A stretch of 64,000 nucleotides of DNA from Ypsolopha sequella (GCA_934047225.1 OW203983.1:40234310-40298309), one strand, 5' to 3'; shown: positions 1-12,036, counted from the stretch's first letter. The notes: generated by a model from the letters alone, not told the origin. Numbers and translations are program-made.

Positions 1-785
1 AATCACCAGAAGCTTTTAATACTGCAATATCGTCTTATAAAAAATTACTTTCTGATTTATTTTATAAGTAAGATGGGATTCATAATAGTATTTTGTGCAA
101 CTGTGACACAATTTGAGTTGTCACTGCGTAAGTGTCCCAATGTCTTATTATGTTCAGTTGCACACAATACTTTATCTACAACCATCAAAAATATCGTCTT
201 TATTTATAATATTTTCAACTAACAATTTCACGAAAAATGAGAAGACATTCGATCATGAACGTCTGGTGCGTCGTCTCGGTAATGTTGAATGCCAATGTGA
301 AGGCCAATCAAGATAAAGGGGGCGTGGCTTAAGAAATAAGATCGAGAATTATTTCTCGTCTCTTTTGCTGATTGGGTCTCTAGCGTTCTCACTTTAAACA
401 ATCGCAGCGCAGAATCGCGGTTTTATAATGTAATATTATACCATCGAATAAACAATCTTGGTGCTTATAAAACTGCTTCTGATGTTGCAATTGCCTTATT
501 GCAGTATGAGAGTAGATAAAAGTATTTGTTACGCGCAATGATATTATATAATACTACGCCTCGTATCTCCATGTGCCTTCTACGAAGTTGTACTGATTAC
601 TGTCAAACTAAACAGAGATTCGATTACGAACTTACCAATTATCTTAATAGCTCCAACCTGGTAACTAGCTAAAATTGGGTTTTCGTGTGATAGCCTAATA
701 CACGCTATTATCAGGCACAATTCAACTCTTTATCCTGAGTAGCTATTATTTATTTACGTCTAAGGTATATTTTTGTTTGTCTCAC
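1..785 (-). other. Idh3b intron, left edge of window
   Basis: Lies downstream of the exon 7 donor. AT-rich; I see no exon, no recognisable repeat family and no long inverted repeat here. Confidence 0.6.
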
Positions 786-3700
786 CATCACGTCGAACTG
801 ATTGGGGTTGGCCACCATCTGCATAGTGCAGTTGTCGACGATCATTTTCTCAAACTCGATGCGCGGGTACAGTTTCGCCATCTGGAAATTCATTAAATAT
901 ATATTACGAGTCCGTCAATTAGTATTTGAATCGGAACCCGAGGTAGAGGAGAGAGAACGGCGGAGGTAGGCATGTATTTATATATGTAACCTATTACTAT
1001 GTAGTATATAGGATGGGATTTGGTCGGCTGCCTGGATTCGTGCTGGGGGCTCGGTTGGTGATCATTGAACCTGTTCCTGGTCCCTGGCCGGGTCTCCGGT
1101 ATGGGTTCGGGCGATTGATTGGATTTCATCTTGTATAATAATATTTTACCTATAATTTTAATCGTATATATATTGCTACATAAATTAAAAAAACATTTAA
1201 TCTAAGTAGTTCATGTACATTTATTATTTTATTACATATATTTTTATAAGATTAAAATTTGACTTGTGAAACGTGTATTATATATACCTACTTTGCAAAA
1301 TAAACTTTTTGAATTTTGAATTTTGACCCCGGCTCAGCCTACCTTTTTGCTCAATCTGACAAGTACTTACTTACTTCGCGGACTGGCAACGAGGCCTCGC
1401 GGAAAGTTTCAGTATTACCCGATTATCTGAGTAATTAGTGAAAATGTAAGTAAACTAAGTGCAGGCTAAATGCTTGATTTTTCGTTGTTTTCTCTAATCA
1501 CTTTTAAATCTGCACCTGGATACCACCACATCACCTAGCATACTTATAGAGAAACACCGGCTTCGGTACGAGAGTAAGTATTGTCACAATATATCTCCCT
1601 CTTTATTCAAATTCAAATAGTTTATTTTGCAAAGTAGGTATATATAATACATGATAGGTTATATATATAAATACATGCCTACCTCCGCCCATTCGATTAG
1701 TATTGCTAAGAAGAATGGCAAGAAACTTAGCAAGATCATGTCTTTTTTTTAACATAAAACTTATACTATACAAATGACATATATCTACTTTTAACTAAGG
1801 GATAAGAAAATACAAAACAGAACTTTAGAACTCTTAGTAGCTAGATTGGCCGCGAACGCGAACTTGATGATACGCCCCAAAAGCCCGGGCTTTAGCACGG
1901 CGGCAGTTTGGGGCGTATCATTTTCTTTACCCTAAATAGAGGAAGGCAGCCTATGAAATTGCCAAAATTAAAAAAAAAATACTTAAGTATACTTAAATAA
2001 TATTTTTTCTAAACTCCGGCCGTTCATTCGAGAGAATGGTGACGTTTGCAAATGTCAGGGGATAAAACTTTTTTTTTACTGTTTTGCATTTCAATATTTT
2101 ATATTTATCATGATGATTTTAGGGTAGATTGTATATCGTTAAAAGGTCCCATTTGTTAATAAAAAGTATTTTTGTCGTATATAATTTCCACTTCCTAGTA
2201 CAAAACTTAATGAATCAGCTGACTCAATTTCTACGTAAAAGTTAAAAAAAAGCGCAAAAAATATTATTTTTTATCGAAAAGTTGTCTATTAGCGATACTG
2301 TCAAATCAGCAATCATAATGCCTGCAGTATGAATCCTCGACTTTTTGAATCGACATTTCAGAAAAATTCATTGTGACTGATGCCGGGCCCGAATGGCCCG
2401 AAATATATCTCACTAAAATTTTATTTAAGTTGTTTTATGTTATTCTTATCATTTCAGAAAAAGGTTTGTAATATCTGCGGTGTGAGGCAGTGTTGTCGTA
2501 TTATAAAACTGATATACCTTACCAAATAATAAGATCGTATAAATATTCTATTCCAGGGATTTTATTTATAAAAAAAGTTTAAATAATCATGATTTGGATT
2601 TATTTCGTCCCATTTGTTGTACCGTTGATATTTTTTTAACGTGCCTTTATTTATTTTTGTCGTGAAGAAGCTTTTGTTGACTTGTAGTATTTTTTCGAGA
2701 TATCGCCACACTCCATCTGTCATCATTCTCTCGAATTAACGGCAGCAGTATACAACCTTTATGAAAAAGTTCCATTTAATACTCGAAATTAGTTTTGAAA
2801 ATCGAACTTTCCGGGCCCCGTTGCGGAATGACTATCAGGTTAGTTTGAAATATCGTATTGAAATTTGATTTATTGCAAAATTAGGTTCTTTTTGACGTTT
2901 GTCTTCATTTCATGCTAAATTAGGTTCTTTTTGACGTCCTTGGTTTGTCTTTACAATCGAAATTCCTTGCGTTCCGATTCACGACATAATCGATTATATC
3001 GCGTCTGACATTCTATTTTCGCAAAACTATACTGGCCACAAATAAAAACCGCCGGCCGAAGCCTGAAAAAAAAAGGTAAAAACCGCGCCGCGCTTCGTAA
3101 AGTCATAAAATACATTAAATTTGAAAGGAAAAATTAAATATTTAAATACATAAATCAGGTAGTAATAAAAAGAATCGTCCGCAACGAGTAAAATGGGTTT
3201 TCTTACCCTCGGAATGTAAGCTTTCGACGTGAGCCTTCATTCCTCGGGTAAGAAAATCCGCCATTTTATACTCGTCACGAAATATACTATTTTGACGCTC
3301 ACAATGGATTTTTAAAGCAGTGAGGCGCGGTGTAATTTAAGATTAACGTCAGTCGCTTAGCACAACAAATTATTTAAAAATTGAAAAACATTTTGGTATG
3401 TGGCAGTTAACACCGTATTCAGTATTAGTGAGGTTTATAAAGCATGAGTTTGAAATTTAATGCACAATTAGTTATGATCTGGTCCAAGCAAAGTTAAAAC
3501 AGCATTTTAAGTTAGTTTAGACAAGATCATGACTAATTGTGTATACAATTGCAAACTTTTACTTTATAAACCTCACTAATATTGAACTATTGGCGTCAAA
3601 TGGCACAGATCAAAATGCTTTTCAATTTTAAAGTTCTAAACAAGAAAAACAAAGTTAAGTTATGCACTTTGCGCTAAGCTACAGACGTTTAACATTAATA

Positions 3701-6700
3701 GTGCATCTAAAATAGAAAACCCCAGAAATCAAACTTTTCAAATGACCAAAGCGTTCAATTTTTGAATTTTTCTCCACCCGCCTATGGATCGTTGTTTATG
3801 GTTTAAACACAATATATCCCACCTCCTCGCAGCTGCGTAGGAAGAGTCCGTCTCCTAACTTCATAATGTTGGCCTTGTGCACCGCGGTGACCTTCTTGCG
3901 GCGCATCTTTACAGCGTAGTCAAACGCGAACTTGGCGATGCGCTCCGACTTGGCTGCCGTGATTATCTTCAGGCACTCTACTACACCTGTAGGATTAATT
4001 AATAGTCTATTTATTTTGAAATTCTCATTTCTAATATATATAGATGATATCTTTATATCATCTCATATCAATTTTGTCATGATTCATCATAGTACATATT
4101 TACTGGCATATTTTACTGGTAGAATATTAGTGTCACAGATTATTCTGTGGCGTATGCTGAGCCAGGCCAGCGCCCTTTCAGCCTCTATGTCAAAGTTCGT
4201 TATTATTTTCAGGATTATAGTGTATTTGTTATTTGTTAAGGTCTAAAAGTGTTCTTTTTGTGTTTTTTTGTAGGAGGCTTTGAATCAAGTTTTTATCTAT
4301 CTATCTATCTATCTAGTTGGGATTAGTATTTACATTTTACTTCAAACAATTTCTTTACTAACCAATAAAAAGACAATGCAGACTTTCAGCTGCAACCAGA
4401 GCGAGATATAGAATAACAAATATTGAATTAAAAATAAAATACCAGGGACGGCTTCGTGTTCCATCGCGGAATATTCTCCTTCTGTCTGCTCTCTAGAAGA
4501 ATAAAAACATATCTGATAAGTAAAAATAAACTAAGTCACGCATCGAGACCTCTAGAACAGCGTTTCTTAACCTTTTTTGTCCACGGACCCCTTAGGAAAT
4601 CAAGCACAATTTTAAGGACCCCCTTAATAAAAAAGCAGCAATAAATTTCGGACCATTTATTTTAGTTCTACAAATTACAAAAAAATATACTTTTTCATAT
4701 AAAATACGTTAATAAGAAGGTTGGTGCAGCTTTTTTGGAACTAAATTAGTGATATTTGGGTTTATATTAATTACTACTGCGATTATAATCTAGTAATAGC
4801 CTAATAAATTACTAGATTAGGCAGCGGACCCCCATGCATATGCTCGCGGACCCCCAGGGGTCCGCGGACCACAGGTTAAGAAACGCTGCTCTATAAAATA
4901 CTTCACTAATATATAAAATAAATATATATTTTATAATATAAAAAGAGTATTGAGAAAGAACCGTAACTTTTGAAACGGGGAAATGAAATACTGTGCCATA
5001 TCAATAAATTACGAACGTTTAACTAAAAGCACGTATATTAAATAAAGTGGCAACATTTTGGCAACGGTCATATCGTGCGCATTCTTAAACTATGACGTCG
5101 CAAAAGTCAGGAACATATCTTGAAATAGTGATATAAATACCGTTAATATAACGTTACTTTCGTTTATATATCGCTATTAATATCGGTAGCGTCTTATATT
5201 ATATTTATTTATAGCGAATAATAATAGAGTGCATTACAAACTACGTACGTATAAAAGATCAATCAGAAACAAATGACAGTGTAAAATCGGTCCAAGCGCC
5301 GCCACGATGAAAACATATTTTAAATGAAAGGGTATAATGTAGTCCACAAGCAAGCAGAACCCGATCAAAATCTATCCGAGGGATTTCGAGATATGAATAA
5401 TTATGTTGTACAACCTCCTGTACTTCAGTCCTTGTAATGAACATGTATTTTGATATAACGTTATTATTATAAAAAACTAATCGATCAAAACGCAATAAAA
5501 CCTGTATAAAACACTTAACAGTGATATTTTTATATAATTACCTGATGATGATGCAGTCGACGTCGTGATGCCTGCACTTGACATTAGGCAGGGAGCGGAC
5601 ATGTACCACGTTGGCGTACAGGTCGAGCGCGTTCCGCAGTTTCATGTTCAGTGTCTGAAGCTCGCCCGTGTGGGAGAAGTCGGGTGTCGCGAGGATTCCC
5701 TGCGCAAATTATTTGCACCTCAAAATGCTGGTTCATTGCAATATCTAGTACTACCTGAGTCAAAAGACCTTGGGATTCAAAATGTCTGCCCGCTTTGGCT
5801 GTACTGTCAGCACAGACCAAACGCACACCTGACATATTTACGTCACAGTATGAGATTTGAGCGATCGACAATTAATATTAACGTTGACTGCTACTGTTTT
5901 TTATGCTATCTGTATAATTGTATATCCATGTGCGAATATAGACGGAGATAGTGAGTAAGTGAGGTGGATAGAATGGTACCCATTTCTATTTCCAAGGTCT
6001 TATAATTCAGGTAATATACACTTACTCAAGTTTTGAAATCCATTCGCTTTATCAATTTATCTCTAATCTCCAAATAGTATAAAGCAGAGTCGCAATCTTC
6101 TTCTATCTAAATAGTAAAAGCAAAGTAGCAAGCCGCGTTTGTCTGTGTTTTCGCTCATCACTTCAAAAAAAAAAAGAAAATCTAATTTTGAACAAGAAAG
6201 GTTAAAAAGGAAATTAACTTTAACTGTATAGAAAATAACAATAGCAGCTATCTTACATTATTTTGAATGTTTCATGCTCAGTTCAAATGACAAACGCTGG
6301 TATACTGCCAGCACCATACTCGTATAGGTACTTACCGAAAATTACCAAAGTTGATACCCATTTGTAGCAATTTATGATCATTCCCAATATCTATTTATTT
6401 GTTAATTCTTTAAGTATTTTAAGTATTCATTTGTTGGTTATTACTGAAATGTTAAGACAAACAGGACGCCGATGCAATAAAGACAAAGGCTCACCAACAA
6501 TGTATTACATTAAGGTATATATACAAATATAATATAAATTGATTTAATAAAATTAAATATATATAATATGTATTATGTATTATGCCTAAAGGATAGTAAT
6601 TTCAGTGCTGAGATATCTGAAGAGAAAGAAGATAGGATCTATATTTAATTTTAAAAGGTAGATTTGTAAGTACCTTCATACAGATCTTGTTCCTTGAGAT

Positions 6701-9700
6701 GGAGTTGACGACGTCTTCTAACGGCGCGCTGAGTGTCGGGTTCACTTCAGAGAAGAAGAACGACTCGAAGTCGACCGGGATACTCGCCGCCTGGAATAAC
6801 ATTCACTTGTTACAGTTAGCTCGCGAGTTGATTGCAGGCGGGGGCTGAGGTGAAGGGCGGAAGCACCACCCTCCGCACACCTCACTCTTATGCCTGCAGT
6901 ATAGATCTGTGTTCGTGTAGAGAACAGCTGTGTGTTTATAAAGCGCATTCCTCAGATCTGCATTCAACTCGCGCGATTACTGTACATTTACACTTCTAAA
7001 CACCTCTGACACTCCCTCGACAACATATTTAACGGCTATGACGCCGTAAAAAAAAACTGAAAATAGGTAGCCTGTCATGCTGGCGTCCCTGCTATCGGGG
7101 AAAATTGCCGTGACCCACTAAGAAGGTCAGCGGAACTTCTTCCCTTCCGCTAGTGCATAGATCAGCACCATAATTCATTGTTCAAGACATTGATAGGTAA
7201 GATATTCTGGTTTACAGTTATTAAAAAAATACTTTTAGTTCAGTGAATAATAAATAATATTAGAAATTAGGAGTAACCTAGACATTTAATTTCTACCCAA
7301 TTTAAAATAAGGTTTTAACTTTCTTTTCAGCATCAACAACTCTTAGAATATCTAAGAAAAGTATTAGGCGAATTAATTATTGGAGTTGAGACAACTTATA
7401 CTGAATTTTTTTTTATTTTATTTTACTTTTAGTCGCGTTGTACTAATTTGATCACATAGCCTAATGCCTGCCTATAATAAGCCTAGAAATGAATGGGTGA
7501 GTGTTTACTTGGTGTTTATTACGTCACTTATGTATTAATAATGGCCAACTAAAATATACCTTGAAGACCTCCATTACGGAGTAGACCAGCTCAGGTCCAA
7601 CACCATCTCCGGGGATGAGGGTGCACTTGATGCGACCCTCCTTTTTGGAACTGGATTGCTATATAAACACAAACTAGTATTAGTATTTAGTATACTAAAC
7701 AATATTTATGGCTTTTGTATATCCATATGCCATAGTCATTTTTTTTTCAAGATCTGGATATTTAAAGCTCTTACTTTTGACTTTTTCACAAAAAAATTGT
7801 AGCAAATCCATGTAACTTTATGTTAACTTTTAATTGAAATGTGTATAGTAATAAAATTTACTTTTAAACTAACTTTTAATAAAATTAACTGCTTCCTTTT
7901 CAGGATAGCCAAGAAATTACTCCATGATACAATTTAATATTTCCTACATTCTTATTAATATACTTACCATTCTGAACAGATCTGAAATCCCTTAAATTAA
8001 TAAGAGACAAATACACAAATAGTTGTTATTAGTTATGGTACAATATATTTGGACAACACAAACATTGAATTGCACATAAAATGCACAGGAGCTCATGCAT
8101 TACTATGGCGACAAAGGCTAAAATGAAAACATAGTCAGCTTGTATCCTATCTTTGAATTTCAAAATGTAATTTGGAATTTTTTCTACATACTATGTTTAG
8201 AGCCAACTTATTCCTAATCATTGAATAGATTCAGATTTAAATACGTTTAAATTCAAGCCTTCTGAATGCTTGAATTTCTATTAATTGTGATCAAGGATAT
8301 CATAAGCTGACATAAAGATATAGTTTAGTCATGCTATATGTGATAAACCCAGTTATTATACGATTACATGATATAATACAATAATATTTTTGTTGGTTTG
8401 CAAAGAGCATGCAATCCTCCTCACATGTACAAACTTAGACTGGAGACCTGTGAACTCTAAGTGGTAAATGTATCATTAAAAACGATTTAAAAATTAAATT
8501 CATTATTTCATTAAAAGTATATTACGTATTATATCAACTAAGTACCTACTTCTAAAAATAAAATTATCAATTCTTTTTATCTGCTATATTCTGTCTGTGT
8601 AATTTTTTTAGTTCGCAATTGTCACTGAAAAACCACTACTTTCATTGTTTCATTACTTGTTATCTTTTAAATTGTTGATTTGTTATCTTTTAAAGACACA
8701 GATTCATCCTGTAGAAAAAAGTAAATAATCAGTTCACGCCTTTGTACTGTTGCATGTTTAATTTAAAAAAATATATATATTTGGGTGTAGTACATAGATT
8801 ACTTGGGTATAAAGACAGAACCTACCATTTTGGCACTGGCAAAATAACTTACTGCTCTGCCATGATAAATTTAATTGATTTTAATTAAACCACCAACAGG
8901 TTAGAAAATCATAAGGGTTATGACCAACCACATAACTTTATCAATCAAAGCTACAACTTGATATAAAATACTTTTATGAACAAAGAAATTGGACAATAAA
9001 TATGCTCTTTAACTTGTTTCCCTACAAACGGACAGTATGACCTGCAGATCTTTCAAAGTTAACAAAACTAAAAGAGATTGACATCAACCCCACCACAATA
9101 GTGTAACACAATTTAACTTATTTGACAGAACTAAACTTAATTTAAGCGTTGTCTTTTCGATTTATCGAAAAGACAAGACTTAAAATAAGGTTAGTCTGTC
9201 AAATAAGTTGTGTTACACGAAATCGTCACCACTGTCTGCTTCATCTAGAATTTTATGCCAATTAATGTATGAACAAACTAGCAGAGAGTTTCCAAAGTAA
9301 TTGATATCTTACAACATTACATTACTACAATAGATCACAATCTAGAACGTGGCTCCGATCCATCTTACAGATTAACATTAATTTCTAACTTGGCACAATT
9401 TAGGAAATTTTAACAGAAATACTAATGGCAAGTTAATTGTTTTTGCACCATAAGTTTTATTGCCTTTAATGTACTATAAATTCATTTTAAAATTGGTGGT
9501 CAGTATTTGTCAAGGATCATTTTTATCTTGTCCAGACTGTGAGTAGTGTACAGCCCCTCTGCAATCAAGTATGTATTCATTGACTACCTATAATATAATA
9601 TTTGGACCATGATTGCAGAGACTACATGGAAAATGGGTACATATTCGCGATTAGTTTCACTGTTAGTATTCTCACCAGGGTGCTGATAGATTGCGGCGCA

Positions 9701-10047
9701 AAACATACGTTTTTGTCGCCATTTACCGCTGTTGTGTGCAGGCCCTTGCTAAGCTGGGAACCCTGGAATGCATATGATATAATTAGCATCACATTTGGTC
9801 ACGTGACCTGGATTACATCAAGAACGAAGCAAGGAGATGAGGTTACTGAAAGTACTGAAACTTATGTATGAAATTCTAAGAAATATATATACCAATTGTT
9901 GAAATACGACCAAAAAAGCGGGGCTTATAAAACACTTGATGTGATAAAACGGTTGTTAATTTTTTAGATATATCGACTAGAATCGATAAAGAAATCATGA
10001 ATTACCTGAACCAAGGCACGGAATACATTTCTGCGGATAAGCGACAT
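1..10047 (-). CDS. Idh3b: Isocitrate dehydrogenase [NAD] subunit beta, mitochondrial (5' part of gene, 7 exons)
   Basis: Beta (regulatory/structural) subunit of the mitochondrial NAD-dependent isocitrate dehydrogenase, which converts isocitrate to 2-oxoglutarate in the TCA cycle. Exons on the minus strand: 10047-10006, 7658-7560, 6790-6674, 5699-5542, 4492-4443, 3986-3823, 881-786. All have AG acceptors and GT donors and keep frame, giving residues 1-242. Residues 1-14 ([14 protein letters not shown]) look like a mitochondrial presequence. The family motif IPGDGVGPE is at ~29-37, EQTEGEYS at 140-147 (the catalytic alpha subunit has ENTEGEYS), [15 protein letters not shown] at ~188-202, and MIVDN in exon 7. 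Human IDH3B is 385 residues, so about 140 C-terminal residues lie beyond the left edge; positions 1-785 contain no matching exon. Beta is preferred over gamma because of EQTEGEYS and the exon 6 sequence; this follows from family knowledge, not a search. Confidence 0.95.
786..881 (-). CDS. Idh3b: Idh3b exon 7 (last exon in window)
   Basis: 32 codons, phase 0 at both ends (acceptor TTCCAG, donor ATG|GTGAGA). Encodes [18 protein letters not shown] and NPNQFDVM. The next expected residues (V/T-M/P-NLYG) are not encoded between 1 and 785, so the following exon lies outside the window. Confidence 0.95.
957..1325 (+). mobile_element. LINE 3'-end fragment with AATAAA and GAATTTT tail
   Basis: Ends with CAAAATAAACTTTTTGAATT followed by a further TTGAATTTTG: a polyadenylation-like hexamer followed by a short tandem tail, typical of 3' ends of lepidopteran non-LTR retrotransposons. 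A shorter inverted relative lies at 1604-1692 and shares the segments GGCGGAGGTAGGCATGTATT and GTATTATATATACCTACTTT. Both are inside an Idh3b intron. No open reverse-transcriptase frame remains. Confidence 0.55.
1604..1692 (-). mobile_element. Inverted, internally deleted copy of the 957-1325 LINE tail
   Basis: Starts with ATTCAAATTCAAATAGTTTA and ends at CCTACCTCCGCCC, the reverse complement of the ends of 957-1325 with roughly 200 bp missing from the middle. Head-to-head placement of the two gives a potential hairpin across 957-1692. Confidence 0.6.
1867..1920. repeat. Perfect 14-bp inverted repeat hairpin
   Basis: TGATACGCCCCAAA at 1867-1880 pairs perfectly with its reverse complement at 1907-1920 around a GC-rich loop. 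It may be a tiny MITE or the end of a larger element; no target duplication is clear. Confidence 0.6.
3184..3275. mobile_element. Small fold-back element
   Basis: Arms of about 35 bp: ACGAGTAAAATGGGTTTTCT... at 3184 is mirrored by ...CCGCCATTTTATACTCGT ending at 3275, with a short loop. Single copy in the window, in an Idh3b intron. Confidence 0.6.
3419..3585. mobile_element. Fold-back (MITE-like) element
   Basis: The outer arms CAGTATTAGTGAGGTTTATA at 3419 and the reverse complement of TAAACCTCACTAATATTG at 3585 pair for over 20 bp, and pairing continues inward with mismatches. About 167 bp long; family unknown. Confidence 0.65.
3823..3986 (-). CDS. Idh3b: Idh3b exon 6
   Basis: 2 bases plus 54 codons (acceptor CTACAG, donor GAG|GTGGGA). 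Contains [19 protein letters not shown] and [17 protein letters not shown], all strongly conserved in IDH3 beta/gamma subunits. Confidence 0.96.
4443..4492 (-). CDS. Idh3b: Idh3b exon 5 (50-bp micro-exon)
   Basis: A 50-bp exon that completes the split Arg codon and encodes [16 protein letters not shown], ending one base into a Gly codon (acceptor TTCTAG, donor CCTG|GTATTT). This is the conserved substrate-region motif of the subunit; without it, exons 4 and 6 do not join in frame. Confidence 0.93.
4558..4888. mobile_element. hAT-like MITE with 8-bp target-site duplication
   Basis: The 331-bp element has perfect 15-bp terminal inverted repeats, CAGCGTTTCTTAACC at each end. It is flanked by CTCTAGAA (4550-4557) and CTCTATAA (4889-4896), a duplication matching at 7 of 8 bases. 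An 8-bp duplication with CAG-type ends is the hAT signature. It has no transposase frame, so it is non-autonomous. It lies 65 bp upstream of the acceptor of the Idh3b micro-exon. Confidence 0.85.
5542..5699 (-). CDS. Idh3b: Idh3b exon 4
   Basis: 52 codons plus 2 bases (acceptor GCGCAG, donor CAG|GTAATT). Encodes [10 protein letters not shown] at the start and the conserved [16 protein letters not shown], then the RH...D/CIII segment leading to the split Arg codon before EQTEGEYS. Confidence 0.95.
6674..6790 (-). CDS. Idh3b: Idh3b exon 3
   Basis: 39 codons, phase 0 at both ends (acceptor TTCCAG, donor AAG|GTACTT). Begins [18 protein letters not shown] and ends SRNKICMK. The insertion of a short inverted-repeat element only about 20 bp upstream of the acceptor is noted separately. 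Confidence 0.94.
6811..6984. mobile_element. MITE, TACAGTTA-ended family, copy 1
   Basis: About 174 bp with imperfect terminal inverted repeats (TACAGTTAGCTCGCGAGTTG against the complement of ATTCAACTCGCGCGATTACTGTA). A second copy is at 57161-57290. Conserved internal words are CCGCACACCTCA and TATAAAGCGCATTCCTCA. It ends 20 bp upstream of Idh3b exon 3, so it must overlap or crowd the branch-point region of that intron. Confidence 0.8.
7560..7658 (-). CDS. Idh3b: Idh3b exon 2
   Basis: 33 codons, phase 0 at both ends (acceptor ATATAG, donor AAG|GTATAT). Encodes the start of the mature protein with [16 protein letters not shown], the N-terminal beta-strand and loop of the isopropylmalate/isocitrate dehydrogenase fold. 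Confidence 0.93.
7659..10005 (-). other. Idh3b intron 1
   Basis: 2.35-kb AT-rich intron. Apart from one MITE copy at 9101-9230 I see nothing recognisable; the 89-codon open frame at 9602-9871 resembles no family I know. Confidence 0.6.
9101..9230. mobile_element. MITE family M1 (GTGTAACAC...TTGACAG), copy 1
   Basis: Near-palindromic element: GTGTAACACAATTTAACTTA at the left pairs with AATAAGTTGTGTTACAC at the right. The centre holds TCTTTTCGATTTATCGAAAAGA, itself a palindrome. Four more copies are at 11879, 19811, 55844 and 60024. No coding capacity. Confidence 0.85.
10006..10047 (-). CDS. Idh3b: Idh3b exon 1 (start codon, mitochondrial presequence)
   Basis: 14 codons, [14 protein letters not shown]: basic and hydrophobic with no acid residues, as expected of a mitochondrial import signal. 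It ends in phase 0 at CAG|GTAATT. ATG at 10047-10045 is chosen because the frame joins directly to exon 2. Confidence 0.85.
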
Positions 10048-10989
10048 CGTTTAAATTGAAGTAAAACCTTCTGAAAGGTTATTCAATAAAATAAAATCTG
10101 GATCGTCTTCTTTCCGCGAGGAAAGAAAGAAATACGTAACATCAACGTTTCGTTTTGCAGAATTTGACACAACTGGATGGCTGACAGTCTTTCTTTTTCA
10201 TTAAAGTACGTAAAATGAAACTCTTTTATATTGTATTTTTATACAAGTAAGCAGAAATTATGCTCTAATCTGTAAAGAAGTTAACCAGACATTTTATCCG
10301 CATTAATTTTGTGAAGAGCCCTGAGATTAAACGAAAAAAAAACCACACCGAAGCACTACACAATCTCCCTAGCACACAATGGGACATAATCGCTCAAGCT
10401 CAACCATGCCATAGTTTTACTATGACCATGCGCCAGCACAACTATAGTACCTATTACGATATTTATTTGCGCCGGGCACTCGTGGATCCGCTATTCATAC
10501 AATGGTCAATCCCGTATTTATTGCATGGCGATCGATTAAGATGGACATCAAGACAGTTGTAGCCGCTGCAATTTAGATAAATATAAATGAAGTAAGGGGG
10601 GTGTCGTCACGCGCAAACCTCCGTACAAACGCTATCACCACATTGTGGGGTGTCCATGGAAAAATATTATAATATTTTAGGCGCATCATAACAACCATTC
10701 TTAACAAATACTAATAAAAATTGGTGCTCATAAATTCTTAAAAATAAATTATTAGAATTATAGTAAAATATTTCTCTAACGCAATATAGACATGTATGTA
10801 TTCACAGTCAACGTGCGTGCGAGACTGATTGAATGACGGGCCGTTGTGAGAACCAGCAAGCCCTGGCGATTCCTTTCCTTTGAAGTTTGGCGGCGATCTC
10901 TCACACGGATAGGCCATTGCTGGCCAGCCAGTGAATGCCAGTAGCCCCTGTACACATTGGCGTCGGCCTCTCGGTGGCGAGCATGTATT

Positions 10990-11330
10990 TTTGGACATAC
11001 ATTTTTTTGTGGTTTATCAAAGATTTCTTGAAATTAGTCCCAATAAATATAGTTAATTATTAAGATATATATATTTACAATAATTTAATACCCATATCCC
11101 ATTATAATTATATTTTTCTCTCTTTTGTATTGGAAATATTTTGAACAACTTCAAATTTTTCAAATTTTTTTACACCTATTTTGTTATGTGGGAATATTAA
11201 TGTTATTTTTGTGCCAATTTCAGTTCTTTATCTTTAACGGAGCTAAAGTTATGAGGCTGTAACATACGGATGGACGGACGGACGGCCGGACAACGGAGTC
11301 TCACCTTAGGGGTTCCTTTTGTACCTTTTA
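10990..11330 (+). repeat. 3' part of the GGACGGACGG / AAGTTATGAGG repeat
   Basis: Shares with 37060-37620 the phrases TTTGTGCCAATTT/AAATTTC, AAGTTATGAGG(C/T)TGT and ACATACGGATGGACGGACGG, followed by GTCTCACC. This is the trailing part of the common lepidopteran element whose leading part reads CGGCCAAGTGCGA...GGGTTCCGTA. Confidence 0.6.
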
Positions 11331-11340
11331 GATACAAGTC

Positions 11341-11363
11341 CTACTAGTAGTAGTAGTAGTAGG
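11341..11363 (+). repeat. TAG trinucleotide microsatellite
   Basis: About seven tandem TAG units. A simple repeat next to the preceding element's end. Confidence 0.8.
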
Positions 11364-11710
11364 GAGTGCAATCGGCGGTCTTATCACTAAAAGCGAAACA
11401 CTCTTAAAAAAAAGAAAATGTGAATAGGCGGTACACAGAATAAATGCACTTTGAGAAAAAAATATAAATAAAAGTGTTTTAGAATAATATTTGGGTAGCA
11501 AACGTCACATTAACCCCAAATTAAAGGGAGGGAAATTAAAATTGTTTTTTATAGTCGTTAGGAAAGGAAAAAACCTTTGCATTTGATGATTTTATCGATG
11601 TATTTCCGAAAAAAGAGCAGGATTGTCATCCAAGTGGATCAGAGTGATGATTAAGAATGGCAAGAATAAAAATAAATAATAAAAAACACGATTACAATAA
11701 TTTCAAAATA

Positions 11711-11808
11711 TACTAGTAACGAAAGCCAGTGCAGTCAGGGGACAGCTCTACATTGGAAAGGTGTTGTTTTGTATGTCCCCCGACTGCACTGGGTGTCGTT
11801 ACTAAGTA
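11711..11808. mobile_element. Short fold-back element
   Basis: The arm TACTAGTAACG...GCCAGTGCAGTCAGGGGAC at 11711 pairs with GTCCCCCGACTGCACTGG...CGTTACTAAGTA ending at 11808. About 98 bp, single copy here. Confidence 0.65.
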
Positions 11809-11878
11809 CATTTTGAACCGATGGCAGTCGTGTGTTTTTAATATTTTTAATTTTTATTTATTACTTTTATACCCAGTT

Positions 11879-12036
11879 GTGTCGATTAAGTGTAGCACAT
11901 TTTAAATTATTTGACAGGACTAAACTTAATTTAAGTATTCTGTTCTAGTCTTTTCGATGAAGAAAGAAAAAGACGGGACGCTTAAAATAAGGTTAGTCCC
12001 ATCAAATAAGTTAAATCTTGTTACGGCGAATTGACA
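11879..12036. mobile_element. MITE family M1, copy 2
   Basis: Shows TTGACAGGACTAAACTTAAT, the TCTTTTCGATGAAGAAAGAA centre and the mirrored AAATAAGGTTAGTCCCATCA arm. The outer ends (GTCGATTAAGTG / TTACGGCGAATTGAC) are more diverged than in copies 4 and 5. Confidence 0.8.

Noticed and set aside
1..785. Search for the remaining C-terminal exons of Idh3b
   Set aside because: No stretch encodes the expected NLYG...GGAG...NPTA motifs on the minus strand.
5565..5951. 128-codon open frame on the plus strand
   Set aside because: Antisense to Idh3b exon 4; the minus strand carries the conserved protein.
9602..9871. 89-codon open frame in Idh3b intron 1
   Set aside because: No motif, no splice context, not repeated; treated as chance.
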